Source: JALSRY01 sp964428275 (GTDB lineage Bacteria > Planctomycetota > Phycisphaerae > UBA1845 > Fen-1342). Taken from it: 20,805 nt of DNA. The notes beneath the pieces are model-generated. The model was given only the letters and a program-made list of their open reading frames with translations, did not search any database and was not told the origin of the DNA. The stretch lies in assembly GCA_964428275.1 (NCBI GenBank), contig CAYRXN010000228.1, forward strand, positions 1 to 20,805. The letters run 5' to 3'. Shown here in pieces: positions 1 through 6,612 of the stretch (the stretch's first letter is position 1; every line of letters begins with the position of its first letter). The position numbers and the translations under genes were made by a program.

Positions 1-621
1 GGCAGCCTCCGACGCCCCCGGCCGCATCGCGAGCCGCGCCCCCGTGTCTTGATCGTGTGCGAAGGCGAGAAGACCGAGCCTCTGTACTTCAACGCATTTC
101 GCCAGGACAGACGGCTCAGCACAATGGAGGTCACTGTCATACCTGGCACGGAAGCAGGAGGTACACTCCCCAAACAACTGGTCGAGTTTGCCAAGGAGCG
201 ACGACACGCGGAGAAGGCGACCGGTAATCCATACGATGTTGTGTGGTGTGTATTCGATTGCGATGAGCATCAAAGACTCCAAGAAGCTCTTGTCCAGGCT
301 CGTGATAATAAGATAAAGGTCGCGTTCTCGAACCCTTCGTTCGAGTTGTGGTATCTGCTTCATTTTCAACATCAGGGAGCCGTGATCGATCGCAAGGCTG
401 TCATTGCCGCTCTGAGGCAATATATCCCCGACTACGACAAGGCCCTCGATGGCATGTACGCACGACTGAAGGACAAGCAGCAAGATGCTATCAGCAGATC
501 GCAAGACCTCCGAAACGCGCAACACCACATCACCGCGGAACAATGCACAGAAGTATCACCGAACCCATCGACATGGGTTGACAAGTTGGTCGAATGTCTA
601 AACAACATTCCCCAGGAATGA
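1..621 (+). CDS. rloB: RloB-like TOPRIM-fold defence protein, 5'-truncated by window edge
   Basis: The frame is open from base 1 to the TGA at 619-621 (206 visible codons). It has no ATG, GTG or TTG in the first 48 bases, so the true start is outside the window. The TTG at 49 sits inside the conserved LIVCEGEKTEP motif and is most likely an internal Leu. Seen: CEGEKTE near visible residues 20-26, VFDCDEH near 84-90 and NPSFELWYLLHF near 111-122, the three hallmark blocks of the RloB family (RloB/AbiLii type). The Glu and the DxD fit a TOPRIM-like metal-binding nuclease site. In known systems RloB is encoded next to an AAA ATPase (RloA/AbiLi) and acts in abortive infection; that partner would lie upstream, off the window. 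Base composition is about 47% G+C over 241-360, far below the neighbours, suggesting horizontal acquisition. Family call firm, activity inferred. Confidence 0.85.
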   Translation, partial: GSLRRPRPHREPRPRVLIVCEGEKTEPLYFNAFRQDRRLSTMEVTVIPGTEAGGTLPKQLVEFAKERRHAEKATGNPYDVVWCVFDCDEHQRLQEALVQARDNKIKVAFSNPSFELWYLLHFQHQGAVIDRKAVIAALRQYIPDYDKALDGMYARLKDKQQDAISRSQDLRNAQHHITAEQCTEVSPNPSTWVDKLVECLNNIPQE

Positions 622-651
622 ACCGATCGGACAACACCAAGGATTCCAAAG

Positions 652-1449
652 ATGTCGAAGAAACGCATGATGCTCTGCTCAGCAGCTCTCATTCTCTCGA
701 CTGCGACCGTGCTCGCCGAGCCGACGACGATCACCGTGCGCGTCCGCTCGCACGACGCGAAGTTCATCGGCTCGGCCGCCGGCGGGGTCGGGGTGGTCGT
801 CAAGGACGCTGACAGCGGCCGCGTCCTGGCCCAGGGAATGATCCGCGGCGGCACCGGCGACACGAAGGCCCTCATGAAAGACCCCATCGCCCGGCGGCAG
901 GAGATCGCCGGCCCCAAGGCCGCCAGTTACGTCGCCCGCCTGAACATCGACCGGCCCACGCGGGTCGAGATCCAGGTTCGCGGCCCCCTGGCCGGCGGCC
1001 ACAACGTTCACCTCGCCTCGCGCACGCTCGTGGTCCTGCCGGGCCACGACATCGCCGGCGACGGCGTGGTGTTCGAGCTCTACGGCTGCATCGTGGACAT
1101 CGTCTCGCCGACGCCGCACGAGTTCTTCAAGCCCGGCCAGACGGTGACGATCGACGCGAGCGTGGTGATGCTCTGCGGCTGCCCGGTCAAGCCCGGCGGC
1201 CTGTGGGATGCCGACCAGTTCGACGTCCGCGCGACGGTCTTCGACGCCCACGGCGAGAAACTGGCGGAAATCCCCCTGCAATACGCCGGCACGACCAGCC
1301 GTTTCCGCGCCGATTTCAAGCCCGCGACCGTCGGCGGCTACCGCGTGGTGGTGACGGCGGCGCTGGACGCCAGCGCGAACTACGGCTACGCGGTCGGCGG
1401 CTTCGTCGTGAAAGCTCCGGTGGAGAAGGCGCCTTCGGCAACCCGGTGA
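652..1449 (+). CDS. Secreted beta-rich protein of unknown function
   Basis: 265 aa, not recognised as a named family. The ATG at 652 has AAGGA at 639-643 with an 8-nt spacer. Residues 1-22 form a signal peptide (Lys/Arg start, AALILSTATVLA core, cleavage probably after VLA), so the protein is exported. The rest alternates short hydrophobic and polar stretches (TITVRVRS, RVEIQVRG, YRVVVTAAL) as in immunoglobulin-like or macroglobulin-like beta sandwiches. Three Cys occur: C146 in ELYGCIVDI and C175/C177 in LCGCPVKPGGLWD. The CGCP-PGGLWD block looks conserved and could bind metal or form a disulfide. It starts 30 bp after the RloB stop, but its GC is like the chromosome, so it is probably native and marks the edge of the acquired segment. 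Function open. Confidence 0.8.
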   Translation: MSKKRMMLCSAALILSTATVLAEPTTITVRVRSHDAKFIGSAAGGVGVVVKDADSGRVLAQGMIRGGTGDTKALMKDPIARRQEIAGPKAASYVARLNIDRPTRVEIQVRGPLAGGHNVHLASRTLVVLPGHDIAGDGVVFELYGCIVDIVSPTPHEFFKPGQTVTIDASVVMLCGCPVKPGGLWDADQFDVRATVFDAHGEKLAEIPLQYAGTTSRFRADFKPATVGGYRVVVTAALDASANYGYAVGGFVVKAPVEKAPSATR

Positions 1450-1469
1450 CCCGTCGCGCGTCGCACCGA

Positions 1470-1502
1470 CCGTCGGCGGACGGACTCCGCGCCCGCCGAC
1501 GG
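1470..1502 (+). terminator. GC-rich perfect hairpin, possible terminator
   Basis: CCGTCGGCGG at 1470-1479 pairs perfectly with CCGCCGACGG at 1493-1502 (10-bp stem, 13-nt loop). It starts 21 bp after the stop of the secreted-protein gene and lies before the next promoter. No T-tract follows, so it is not a textbook intrinsic terminator; it may aid Rho-dependent ending or protect the 3' end. Confidence 0.4.
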
Positions 1503-1515
1503 CACGACGGTCCCG

Positions 1516-1544
1516 CAGACATCGGCACGCGAAGCGGCTAGACT
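1516..1544 (+). promoter_or_regulatory. Promoter for the phosphoglycosyltransferase (likely leaderless)
   Basis: CAGACA at 1516-1521, a 17-nt spacer and TAGACT at 1539-1544 resemble a sigma-70 promoter (4/6 and about 4/6 matches). Only 9 nt separate the -10 from the ATG at 1554, so transcription would start at or just before the start codon. No Shine-Dalgarno is visible, which agrees with a leaderless mRNA. Confidence 0.4.
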
Positions 1545-1553
1545 ACGCGCGCC

Positions 1554-2243
1554 ATGCCGGAGAACCCGCTTGCAACCCCTGTGCGGCTGACGGCGCCGCC
1601 TTCGTACTTCTGGCTCAAGGACCGTATCGACGCATATCTGGCGCTCGTGGGTCTGTTGGCGACCGGACCGCTGATGCTGCTGATCGCGTGGTGGATTCGC
1701 CGGGACAGCCCCGGACCGGCGTTGTTCCGGCAGACCCGCGCGGGACGTTTGGGCAAGCCCTTTACCCTGCTGAAGTTCCGCACGATGCGGACCGACGCCG
1801 ATCCCTACGGCGATTCGCCCGAGGACGGCAGCGACCCGCGGCTGACGACCATCGGCCGCCTGCTGCGCGAGTTGAGTCTCGACGAGCTGCCCCAGCTGCT
1901 CTGCGTGCTGCGCGGCGACATGGCGCTCGTCGGACCGCGACCGCTCTACGTGCAACAGATGTCCGAGTGGAACCCACGCCAGCGGGGCCGGCTGCTGGTC
2001 AAGCCCGGACTGACCGGGTTGGCGCAAATCAACGGGCGCGGGACGCTGACGATCGAAGAAAAGCTCGAATGGGACGTGCGTTACGTCGAGACGGCCAGCC
2101 TGCGCCACGACCTGGGCATCATCTGGCACACGCTCCTGCACGTCGTCAAGCGCTCCGGCATCTACGAAGTGCAGTACTCCGCGACGCGCAAACACCGCAG
2201 CGCCGGGCCGGCGAGCCGCGCTACGGCCCCGCCGGGCTCGTGA
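1554..2243 (+). CDS. Monotopic phosphoglycosyltransferase (bacterial sugar transferase family)
   Basis: 229 aa. This family transfers a sugar 1-phosphate from a nucleotide sugar to undecaprenyl phosphate at the inner membrane, the first committed step of O-antigen, capsule or glycoprotein glycan assembly. Seen: a re-entrant hydrophobic helix at about 26-48 after LKDRIDAY, KFRTMR at 74-79, the catalytic Asp-Glu dyad in LDELPQ (D110/E111), GDMALVGPRPL at 121-131 and KPGLTGLAQINGRG at 150-163. Length is typical of the small single-domain PglC-like enzymes, without the extra N-terminal membrane domain of WbaP. The ATG at 1554 lacks a Shine-Dalgarno, but residue alignment leaves little upstream room. 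The last 20 or so residues are low-complexity and overlap the convergent TPR gene by 23 bp. Sugar specificity cannot be read. Confidence 0.93.
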   Translation: MPENPLATPVRLTAPPSYFWLKDRIDAYLALVGLLATGPLMLLIAWWIRRDSPGPALFRQTRAGRLGKPFTLLKFRTMRTDADPYGDSPEDGSDPRLTTIGRLLRELSLDELPQLLCVLRGDMALVGPRPLYVQQMSEWNPRQRGRLLVKPGLTGLAQINGRGTLTIEEKLEWDVRYVETASLRHDLGIIWHTLLHVVKRSGIYEVQYSATRKHRSAGPASRATAPPGS

Positions 2244-3162
2244 GGTCGAGGCAGGTTCGCGTCAGCGCGTCGCGCGGCCAGGCCGCCGCCACGTGCCGAA
2301 ACGCCGCGTGCGCCGCCTCCAGATGCCCCCGTTGGTATTCGAGGAACCCGAGCAGGAAGTAGTAGTCGGGCGGCGCGGGGTTGACGCGCAGATAGGCCCG
2401 GAGTTTCTCGGTGGCCGCGGCGAGCGTTCCGGACCTGGCGTAGTATCGGTCGAGATGCAGATCGGCATAGGCCAGCCGGGGTTGCAAACGCAGCGCCGCA
2501 CGCAGCGCCTCGGCCGCCTTGCCATATTGCCCCCGTTCCAGCCGGGCCTGGGCCAGATGGATGCGGCACGCCGGGTCGCCCTGGTTGAGTTCCCCCGCGA
2601 GGCGCAGCGCCGCGATCGCCCGGCTCGTATCGCCGGCCTTCAACCGCGCCAGACCGGCGCTGAGCGTCTGCTCGTGCTGCCGGAGGAGTTTGCGGCGGCG
2701 CTGCCGCACGTCACGCACGTTGAACCGGTGCGCCCGTTCGAGGCGATCGTAGCGCCGCCAGGCGTCGTAGCGGTTGTCCCAGTAACGGCGCCACTGGTCG
2801 GGGCTGTAAGGTTGTCCGCCGTAGCCGCGGGGCATGTGCGGGTCGTACGGCCCGTGCGGACGGCAGCGGGGATAGCGCGCAGCGGGCGGGCGGGCCGGCC
2901 GGGGTTGGCGATGCGCCGGCCGGTGCCGGGCGATCGCGACGTCGGCAACGTGCTTGATCTTCGCGGAAGTCGCTCCCCCGGCCGTCGGCATCGCCACGGG
3001 CTCGGCCGGTTCCGGCGCAGCAACGGTACCGGCGCACGCCGCCGGCGGTGCAGCGGGTTCCCGCGAAGCGGGCGGCGGTTCGTCCGCGAAGGCCGCGACA
3101 GAGATGGGGAGCACCAGGCCGGCACAGATCGCACCGGCAGCGGCGAGCGGGCGTGCGAACAT
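2221..3162 (-). CDS. Secreted tetratricopeptide-repeat protein
   Basis: 313 aa from the ATG at 3162, chosen because AGGAG (complement of 3170-3174) lies 7 nt upstream and a signal peptide follows at once (FARPLAAAGA then a hydrophobic run to AAFA, residues 1-26). A start at 3198 in the same frame has no such support. After the signal comes a Pro/Ala-rich stretch to about 65, then an Arg/Pro/Tyr-rich segment (about 75-155, with WRRYWDNRYDAWRRYDR), then TPR-like helices from about 165 to the end (LARLKAGDTSRAIAALRLA; RLERGQYGKAAEALRAAL; LGFLEYQRGHLEAAHAAF). TPRs bind other proteins; an export role or envelope scaffold is inferred. The 3' end overlaps the sugar transferase gene by 23 bp in convergent orientation. 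Confidence 0.82.
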   Translation of the reverse strand: MFARPLAAAGAICAGLVLPISVAAFADEPPPASREPAAPPAACAGTVAAPEPAEPVAMPTAGGATSAKIKHVADVAIARHRPAHRQPRPARPPAARYPRCRPHGPYDPHMPRGYGGQPYSPDQWRRYWDNRYDAWRRYDRLERAHRFNVRDVRQRRRKLLRQHEQTLSAGLARLKAGDTSRAIAALRLAGELNQGDPACRIHLAQARLERGQYGKAAEALRAALRLQPRLAYADLHLDRYYARSGTLAAATEKLRAYLRVNPAPPDYYFLLGFLEYQRGHLEAAHAAFRHVAAAWPRDALTRTCLDLTSPAGP

Positions 3163-3377
3163 GGCAAGGCTCCTGTTCACGCGTGAGGTGTCTACCATAG
3201 ATACTAGGCGGCGTCTTCGCGGGATGCACGAAAAAACCGCTCGGCGAGACGATCGCCCCGGGGATTGAATACCGGGCCGGACCGCGGCGTCCGTAAGGGC
3301 GCAAGACGTTCGGGCGGTCCGCCACCGGCGGCGGGCCGGGCCGGGCGACGCCGGCGCACGGAAGGGAGGCCAGGATC

Positions 3378-3578
3378 ATGGCACGCTATCTGCTTCAGCT
3401 CGATCTCGACGCCCTGGGCCGACAGCTTTCGGACTCGCTGGGCATCGCCCTCAGCCTGACGGACGTGCGCGAGATTCTCCGCGCGGCGGGCATGGTCGAG
3501 TCGCCGCGCGGGTGGATCGCCGGCGATCTCCGGCCGCTGGGCGTGCTCTACCTGGCGCGCGGGGGGTTGTTCGGATGA
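3378..3578 (+). CDS. Small uncharacterised protein (66 aa)
   Basis: 66 aa, family not recognised. Support comes from the Shine-Dalgarno: AGGGAGG at 3363-3369, 8 nt before the ATG, is among the best ribosome sites in the window. The sequence begins MARYLLQLDLDALG and continues with an amphipathic LSLTDVREILRAAGMV stretch that could be a helix or a small helix-turn-helix, then WIAGDLRPLGVLYLARG. No signal peptide, Cys or long hydrophobic segment is seen. Its TGA overlaps an ATG at 3575 in an ATGA arrangement, and mcsA follows on the same strand, so it may lead the mcsAB transcript. Function unknown. Confidence 0.55.
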   Translation: MARYLLQLDLDALGRQLSDSLGIALSLTDVREILRAAGMVESPRGWIAGDLRPLGVLYLARGGLFG

Positions 3579-3859
3579 CCCGTCCGCGACGGGAGGCCGC
3601 TCTGCGCCGCCGGGCGGCGCGGCCGCTGGTCGCGTTGTGGGCTGCGGGCGTATCCGTGTTTGGCTTGACGCCCTGTTTCGGGGATTCTAGCATCCGTCGT
3701 GAAGTCCTCCTCGCCGGCCGGAAGGCGGCGCCCCGACGCCAGGGGCGGCGGGCTTGCGGGTGCGTGCCGCGCCCGGACCGGGGCGGCGATCAGGCAGGGA
3801 GTGTCCCACGATGGGCTTGTGCGAGCGCTGCAAGAAGGTCCAGGCGACGTTTCACCTGA
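3575..3859 (+). CDS. Doubtful ORF with signal-like N-terminus, coupled to the 66-aa gene
   Basis: 94 codons starting in an ATGA overlap with the preceding small gene. The first 38 residues look like an export signal: a basic RREAALRRRAARP start, then LVALWAAGVSVFGL, then TPCFGDS, which could be a lipoprotein or signal-peptidase site. After about residue 50 the translation is Arg-rich and random in look, and the frame runs 49 bp into mcsA, which is certain. So either a short real gene has lost its end or this is a chance frame in GC-rich DNA. If it is not real, 3579-3810 is an untranslated mcsA leader. Confidence 0.25.
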   Translation: MTRPRREAALRRRAARPLVALWAAGVSVFGLTPCFGDSSIRREVLLAGRKAAPRRQGRRACGCVPRPDRGGDQAGSVPRWACASAARRSRRRFT

Positions 3860-4308
3860 CCAACATCACCCGCGAGGGTGAGAAGATCGAGCGGCACCTG
3901 TGCGAGCGCTGCGCGGTCGAGGAGGGGCTGATCCAGATTCAGAAACCCAACTTCAGCGCGGAGTTCATCGAGAACTTCATCGCCTCGGCCAAGGCCGCGT
4001 CGCCGGCCGATACCGATCTGGTCTGCGAAGCGTGCGGCATCAGCTACGTCGAGTTTCGCAACCAGGGTCTGCTCGGCTGCCCCAAGGACTACGACGTGTT
4101 CGCCGAGCTGCTCAAACCACTGATCGAGCGAGCCCACGACGGCGCCACGCGGCACATCGGCAAGACGCCGCGGTCGCTGGGGCTCAAGCGCACCACCGAG
4201 CAGGAGATCTGGCGTCTGAAGCGCCAGTTGCGCGACGCCGTCGCGGGCGAGGATTACGAGCGCGCGGCCGAGCTGCGGGACCGCATCCGCGAGATGGACG
4301 AATCATGA
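3811..4308 (+). CDS. mcsA: McsA, zinc-finger/UVR activator of protein arginine kinase McsB
   Basis: 165 aa. McsA activates McsB, which marks proteins with phospho-arginine for Clp-dependent degradation in Bacillus. Seen: CxxC pairs at C4/C7 (CERC), C31/C34 (CERC) and C72/C75 (CEAC), then a single C90 in GCPKDYDVF, where the Bacillus protein has a fourth CxxC. The C-terminal UVR motif spans about 131-163 (EQEIWRLKRQL, EDYERAAELRDRIREM). The ATG at 3811 is chosen because MGLCERCKK begins the first zinc finger; GGGAG lies about 10 nt upstream, and extension to 3754 gives only Arg/Pro-rich sequence. The stop overlaps the mcsB ATG (ATGA, 4305-4308), so the two are translationally coupled. No ctsR or clpC is in view. 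Such genes are sometimes labelled UvrB/UvrC motif protein. Confidence 0.93.
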   Translation: MGLCERCKKVQATFHLTNITREGEKIERHLCERCAVEEGLIQIQKPNFSAEFIENFIASAKAASPADTDLVCEACGISYVEFRNQGLLGCPKDYDVFAELLKPLIERAHDGATRHIGKTPRSLGLKRTTEQEIWRLKRQLRDAVAGEDYERAAELRDRIREMDES

Positions 4309-5366
4309 GCGCCCCGATCGACGAACTCGCCCGTCACGCCAGCGAGTGGTTGCGTGGAGAGGGGCCGCTGCACGAAATCGTCATTTCGACGCGCATTCGT
4401 CTGGCGCGCAACATCGCCGGGTTTCATTTTCTTTCGCAGGCCGACGCGGAGATGCGCCGCGAGATCGCCGAGACGATCGAGGCCGCGGCCGGCAAGACCG
4501 CGCTGCTGCGCGACTTCGTGCACGTCAACGTGGACGAGGTCGGCGAGATCGAACGCAACCTGCTCGTCGAACGGCAGCTCATCAGTCGCCAGCACGCCGA
4601 GGGTGTCGGCGTGCGCAAGGTGCTGTTCGCCCCGTCCGAGGCGTCCTCGCTGATGATCAACGAGGAGGACCACCTGCGCATCCAGGTCATGCGCAGCGGC
4701 TTGCAGCTCGAAGAGGCCTGGGAACAGATCGACGCGATCGACGACGCGCTCGAGGAGCACCTCGACTACGCGTTCCACACCCGCTTCGGCTACCTGACCG
4801 CCTGTCCGACCAACGTGGGCACGGGCATCCGGGTTTCGGTCATGCTGCACCTGCCGGCCCTGCGCCTGACCAACGAGCTCGAACGGGTCGGTCAGGCGGC
4901 CCGCGACATGAAACTGGCCGTGCGTGGTCTGTTCGGCGAAGGCACCGAGGCGCTGGGCGATTTTTTCCAGATCTCGAACCAGATCACGCTCGGCCGCGAC
5001 GAGCGCGACATCATCGACGACTTCCACCACCTGGTCATTCCGCAGATCGTCGAATACGAACAGGCCGCCCGGCAGGCGCTGCTGGAAAAGAAGCTCCACG
5101 CGCTCGACGACAAGCTGTTCCGCGCGATGGGCACGCTCCAGAGCGCCCGGCTGATGAGTTCGAACGAGGCGATGCAGAACCTCTCGCACGTTCGGCTGGG
5201 GCTGCACGTCGGCCGGCTCAAGAACATCGACCTGCACACGATCAACGAGTTGTTTCTCCAGACCCAGCCGGCCCATCTCCAGTGTCTCCAGGGCCAGCGG
5301 CTCAGCGGCGAGCAGCGCAGCCTGGCCCGCGCCGCCATGATCCGCGCCCGCCTGAGTCACAACTGA
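4305..5366 (+). CDS. mcsB: McsB, protein arginine kinase
   Basis: 353 aa, the usual McsB length. It transfers ATP gamma-phosphate to Arg side chains of proteins and is a phosphagen-kinase-fold enzyme. Seen: STRIRLARN at 28-36 (nucleotide and substrate binding), NEEDHLRIQ at 119-127 with the acidic pair used in catalysis, and TACPTNVGTG at 165-174 with the active-site Cys C167 and the phosphate-binding loop. It ends RAAMIRARLSHN, the region where Bacillus McsB carries its phospho-arginine sensor; the exact sensor residues could not be confirmed by eye. The start overlaps the mcsA stop by 4 bp and no other start fits. The protein is cytoplasmic and works with McsA; the Clp partner must be elsewhere in the genome. 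Confidence 0.95.
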   Translation: MSAPIDELARHASEWLRGEGPLHEIVISTRIRLARNIAGFHFLSQADAEMRREIAETIEAAAGKTALLRDFVHVNVDEVGEIERNLLVERQLISRQHAEGVGVRKVLFAPSEASSLMINEEDHLRIQVMRSGLQLEEAWEQIDAIDDALEEHLDYAFHTRFGYLTACPTNVGTGIRVSVMLHLPALRLTNELERVGQAARDMKLAVRGLFGEGTEALGDFFQISNQITLGRDERDIIDDFHHLVIPQIVEYEQAARQALLEKKLHALDDKLFRAMGTLQSARLMSSNEAMQNLSHVRLGLHVGRLKNIDLHTINELFLQTQPAHLQCLQGQRLSGEQRSLARAAMIRARLSHN

Positions 5367-5484
5367 CCGGCGCAGATCGCGGCCAGGCCGGAGGTTCACG
5401 CGCCCGGGGGTTGTTTTTCGGGAACCATCGCGGGGCTGTGGGGTTGGTGGCGGGGAAGTCTTCCGCCGCCGGGCGCGCCGGTCA
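5364..5484. repeat. 10-bp inverted repeat built on the two convergent stop codons
   Basis: TGACCGGCGC at 5364-5373 contains the mcsB TGA. Its exact reverse complement at 5475-5484 contains the TGA of the minus-strand FAD gene. The copies bracket the whole 101-bp gap between the convergent genes. Within the gap there is a TTGTTTTT run near 5410 but no tight hairpin, so no intrinsic terminator is called. Confidence 0.5.
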
Positions 5485-6603
5485 GAACGGCTGACCGAGC
5501 AGGAAGGAGCGCACGACACGCCGCGACATCTGGGCGTTGTTGAATACCAGCGGAACGAGCAGGCTCAGGTCGGTATTGGGCATGCGCAGATAGTCGGCCA
5601 GTTCGCGGCGCCACTGCGGGCCGAACGTGGCCAGTTCGTCCTGCGGAACCGGTGCCGCCAGCGCGCGGAGCGCCGTTTCGGCCGCGAGCCAGCCCGAGCG
5701 CATGGCCGGAAAGATGCCCTCGTTGCTGAACGCCGCCACGAACCCGCCGGCGTCGCCGATCAGCAGGCAGCGTTTGCCCACATGGGTTTCGAGGTCGAGG
5801 GCGGCCCCCGCGGGCGAGATGCGCAGGCGGGGCGCGGGCATCCCGTCGGGCAGCAGGCCCCGCTCGATCGCGGCGGCCGCAAACCGCGTGAACGCCTCTC
5901 CGACCTCCGACGGCTCGCCCCGCATCATGAGCGAGACGCGCACGTGCGCTCCGGCACGCATCACCGTGACCACCTGCCCGCTGCGGCTGGCGCCGACGGC
6001 GATTTCGAGCCCGGCGCTCCGGCTGTCGCGCCTGGTACCGCCGGCCGGGTACTCGACGAAGGCGCAGTGGGGCAGGTGCGGCACGCCGATCGCGGGCACG
6101 AGGTTGGCCCGGCGACCGATGGGCGAGTGGGCACCGTCGGCGATCAGCATGATCCGGCCGGTGGCCCGACGTCCGTCGCTCAGTTCGAGGACGGCTTCCT
6201 CCTCCCCCAGTCGAAGGTCGATGACCTCGACGCCGGCGAGTGCGTCGGCGCCGGCGTCGGTGGCCCGTTTCAGCACGGCGTCGTCGAAGGGGCCGCGTTC
6301 GATCAGCCAGCCGCGCAGCTCGGGGTCTTCGACGTGGGCGCTGCGTTGCAGGTCCCAGGAATGGAGGTGTACGCTGGCGAAGGGTTGTGCGCCGGCGTCG
6401 TGCGCGGGCAGACCGATTTCCTCGCACATGGCGACGCCCGCCGGCCCCAGCCAGCCGGTGCAGCGGCGCGGGCGCGGGCAGGTGTTCTTTTCGATCACGA
6501 GCACGCCGGCGCCGTCGCGGGCGGCCCGCACGGCGGCGGTGGCACCGGCCGGCCCGCCGCCGACGATCACGAGGTCGTATCGGTCACGCAGAGACGCACT
6601 CAC
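5482..6603 (-). CDS. FAD-dependent oxidoreductase, geranylgeranyl reductase type
   Basis: 373 aa. Seen: a Rossmann FAD-binding motif YDLVIVGGGPAGATAA (G15, G17, G20), an acidic strand end VLVIEKN near 35-41, and the second FAD motif CLLIGDAGGFV near 273-283 followed by FSNEGIFPAMRSGWLAAE, typical of the geranylgeranyl reductase/FixC-like group. Family members reduce isoprenoid double bonds of lipids or quinones or hydroxylate small substrates; the substrate here is not readable. The start is GTG at 6603, supported by TAGGA overlapping the upstream MCE-gene stop with a 7-nt spacer; no closer ATG precedes the FAD motif. The 9-bp gap puts it in one operon with the MCE protein, hinting at a lipid or isoprenoid substrate. 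Confidence 0.88.
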   Translation of the reverse strand: MSASLRDRYDLVIVGGGPAGATAAVRAARDGAGVLVIEKNTCPRPRRCTGWLGPAGVAMCEEIGLPAHDAGAQPFASVHLHSWDLQRSAHVEDPELRGWLIERGPFDDAVLKRATDAGADALAGVEVIDLRLGEEEAVLELSDGRRATGRIMLIADGAHSPIGRRANLVPAIGVPHLPHCAFVEYPAGGTRRDSRSAGLEIAVGASRSGQVVTVMRAGAHVRVSLMMRGEPSEVGEAFTRFAAAAIERGLLPDGMPAPRLRISPAGAALDLETHVGKRCLLIGDAGGFVAAFSNEGIFPAMRSGWLAAETALRALAAPVPQDELATFGPQWRRELADYLRMPNTDLSLLVPLVFNNAQMSRRVVRSFLLGQPF

Positions 6604-6612
6604 GTCGTGGTC

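Noticed and set aside
49..51. TTG as the start codon of RloB
   Set aside because: It falls within the conserved LIVCEGEKTE core, and the frame is open to base 1, so it is an internal Leu codon.
5395..5425. Intrinsic terminator at the TTGTTTTT run after mcsB
   Set aside because: The flanking CCCG/CGGG pairing is only 4 bp and encloses the T-run, so it lacks the stem-then-T layout.
4254..5519. A 421-codon minus-strand frame opposite mcsB
   Set aside because: McsB motifs on the plus strand are unambiguous, and the antisense translation is compositional.
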